NCBI GenBank assembly: GCA_963691655.1
Contig: OY829330.1
Coordinates: forward strand, 1,674,001 to 1,738,000
Direction of reading: 5' to 3'
From: Toxonevra muliebris
Taxonomy: Eukaryota > Arthropoda > Insecta > Diptera > Pallopteridae
DNA length: 64,000 bases
How positions within the stretch are numbered: position 1 is the first letter of the stretch; every line of letters starts with the position of its first letter. This document shows positions 58,701 through 61,700 of this stretch, in pieces. The notes beneath the pieces are model-generated. The model was given only the letters and a program-made list of their open reading frames with translations, was not told the DNA's origin and ran no database searches. A program made the position numbers and the translations under genes.

Positions 58701-61700
58701 GAAGCAAGCTACTGGTTGAGAACATTTCCTTTTCGGGGGGTGTGCCCTCGCCTGGTTCTATCAGCAAATCGCTAGAGAGCTAGTTGCTGTGCGATGACGA
58801 TGCAAGAGCAGAGGAATCGGAAAAGGCTCAGGAGGTGCAGAAAACCTCTGCAAAACCTGGCGCTGGATTCGAGGAGACTGGGACGGCTCATTACCGCAGC
58901 AGCGCTCCGACGCAGCTTCCGATGTCTGCCGGCATTATGGTTAATCCTTGTGCAAACTTGGAAAGTACCAGCATGTCGATGGGCTTTGAGGCTGCGCCTG
59001 GTTTAGGGGCCGGACAGGTGGAATCTAGCATGGTCCGGGAGGTTCATGTAACCCATGCAAATCCTGGTACCGTTTTGGAGGAAACCAGGACCGCTCCTCT
59101 CCAGGCACCGCTTATGCCTTCCATTGGTCTGATAGTTAATCCCAGCGCGAGCTCAGACAGTACCATCGAGCCGATGGATATAGAAGCAGTGTCCGGTTCA
59201 GGGGTCGGTCTGTCCAAAAAACAGATCAAAAGGATAAGGCAGAGTTCGGAATGAAGCAGTGGAAGAAACTCCGGTGGATGCCATTGTGGAAGCCCAAATC
59301 AATACTGCGGAAGATGCATCTGCCGTTTCGTCTCTGCTATGTTCTACCCCTGTTCCTAAAACTGGCAAGAGGGACAGATCTGATGATGACCCGTCTGATC
59401 TGGAGTTGATGGAAGTCGTACGAATGCGGAATCAAACGGCTTAGGACTAATAGTGGGCTGTGACGCCAATTCTCAGAACACTATTTGGGGGAGCACCAAG
59501 TGTAACTTCAAAAGAAATAAGCTGTTGGATTTCATTCTGTCATCCGGGCAAGTAATTCAAAATGTTGGCACCAGCCCGACTTTTGTTACTAGTAGGAGCC
59601 AGGAGGAGATTGATCTGACACTATCAGACAGTATAGTGGCTGATCAAATCTCCGGATGGCGAGTTCTCAGAGATGACTCCCTTTCGGACAACCGTTACAT
59701 AGAGTTTCGGCTTGCAGCTGAGCTAGAACTGGTTCCTGCATGCCGAAATCCTCGAAAAGCGGTTTGGACACGATTCGATGAGCTATTCGAAGAAAAAATT
59801 CGCGTCGTTTCTAAACTTCGGACAATAGAATCAATCGAGGAAGCCTCTAATACATTAGGGCGAATCTTGGTTTATTGATATGAAATGGTGTGCCCGGAAC
59901 GTAAGAGTAGACAAGGTGAGGCGGTCCCTTGGTGTCGAGATGGTCGAGAAGCACATCAGGCTGAAGGTTCTAAGCCAAAATCATCTCAATTCTCGACAAC
60001 ATGCTTATCACGACTGTGTTAGTACAGTTGAACAAGGCCTGGAAGCAGGGAACTACACCCTGGAAGTGTTTGTCGATATCGAAGGGGCTTTCGACAAAGC
60101 TACCTTCAACTCGATGTGCTCTTCGGCTAAACAATATGGTGTTGAAGAAATCTCATTCGCTGGATTCATACCATGCTATTCAAACGGCTGCTTATCACGG
60201 GGGGAGAAAACAATGACAGTGTTATGGTCGAGGTTGAGAAAGGATGCCCTCAAGGGGACGTACTCTCTCCTCTTCTATGGTGCTTCGTAGTGGACTCCCT
60301 TCTTAATGATTTGCAAAATTTTGGAGTTCACATCAAAGCGTATGCTGACGATGTGTCAGTGCTAATCTCAGGACGGTCCTTACAGATGGTGTGCATCAAA
60401 ATGCAAGAAGATCTAGGTTTGGTACGATCTGCAGTATCTTTCAGTGAATCCCCGTTAAAGCACTTTAGTGCTCTTCACCAGGAAACGCAAGAAGGATGGC
60501 CTGTTACTACCAAAAATTAAGGGAGTAACACTGCAGTTGTCTTCTGAAGTTAAATATTTAGGGGTAACCTTAGATTGCAAATTGTTATGGAAGACGCACG
60601 TCAAGCAGAAGGTCTCGCGTGCACTTAAGGTTTTCTGGCAGAGAAGGCGAGTTTTCAGCAAGTCTGAATCCAGCTCTGGTATACTGGGTATAAATTTCTT
60701 TTGTGAGACCTATTGTAGTATGGTGGAGACGAACTTTGGTTAAGTCCACACTATCCTCTCTGACCAGGCTTCAGAGAAGTGTGTGCCTGGGTATCACTGG
60801 TTCATTGTGTACTACATCTGGTGATGCCCTCAATGCCTTGCTTGACTTGCTTTCTCTGGATCTTCAAATCCATAAACAAGCGACGAGAGCGGCCTACAGA
60901 CTCCGGTTAAATGGAGTCTGGTATGTCGAGGCGGATTTAGGGCACAGTATGATATACCACCAGTTGTCAGTACAGTGCCCACTGTTCTTGTTGCCCGTGG
61001 ACAATCATGTGTCTGCTTCGGAAAAACATATGGTGTCAGGTTCCAGGAACGTGATCAATGGTTAAGTCCAGAGGTCGTACTCCGGGATCTTCGTCATTTC
61101 TTTTATACCGACGGATCCAAAACCCCAAACGGTACTGGATCCGGTTGGTACTTGGACGATGAGACCAAGTACTCTTTTTCCACTGGAAAGATGGCGTCAG
61201 TCTTCCTAACGGAAATTTTCGCTATCCTAGACGTGGTGAGCTGGATAATTGAGAAGAGATGGCATGGAAAGTGCATAGGTATCTGCAGTGATAACCAAGC
61301 TGTACTGAAGACCCTTGCTAACCCTGTCAGCTCTGCAAAATTAGTCAGCGAGTGTAAGGCATATTTAGTTTTGCAAAATACAACAAGTTATGCCTTATAT
61401 GGGTTCCAAGACACTGTGGTATTGCAGGGAATGAACTAGCTAATGAAGGCTCTGCAATTACACCATGGGGTCCGGAACCTTTTCTTGGCGAAAGTTCTGG
61501 GGAGATCATGCGTTGGATCAACGATTTTGTAGGTTCTATCCATAGAGGAAGATGGTCCGAGCTTGACTCCTGCAGAACCGCAAAGTGCTTCGTGAGATAA
61601 CCTAACAGGACATCAGGGGAATTTCTTCTCAAACTGAGAAGAAAGGACCTGAGATTACTGGTGGGTGTCATTACGGGGCACAACACATGTGGTCAGCATA

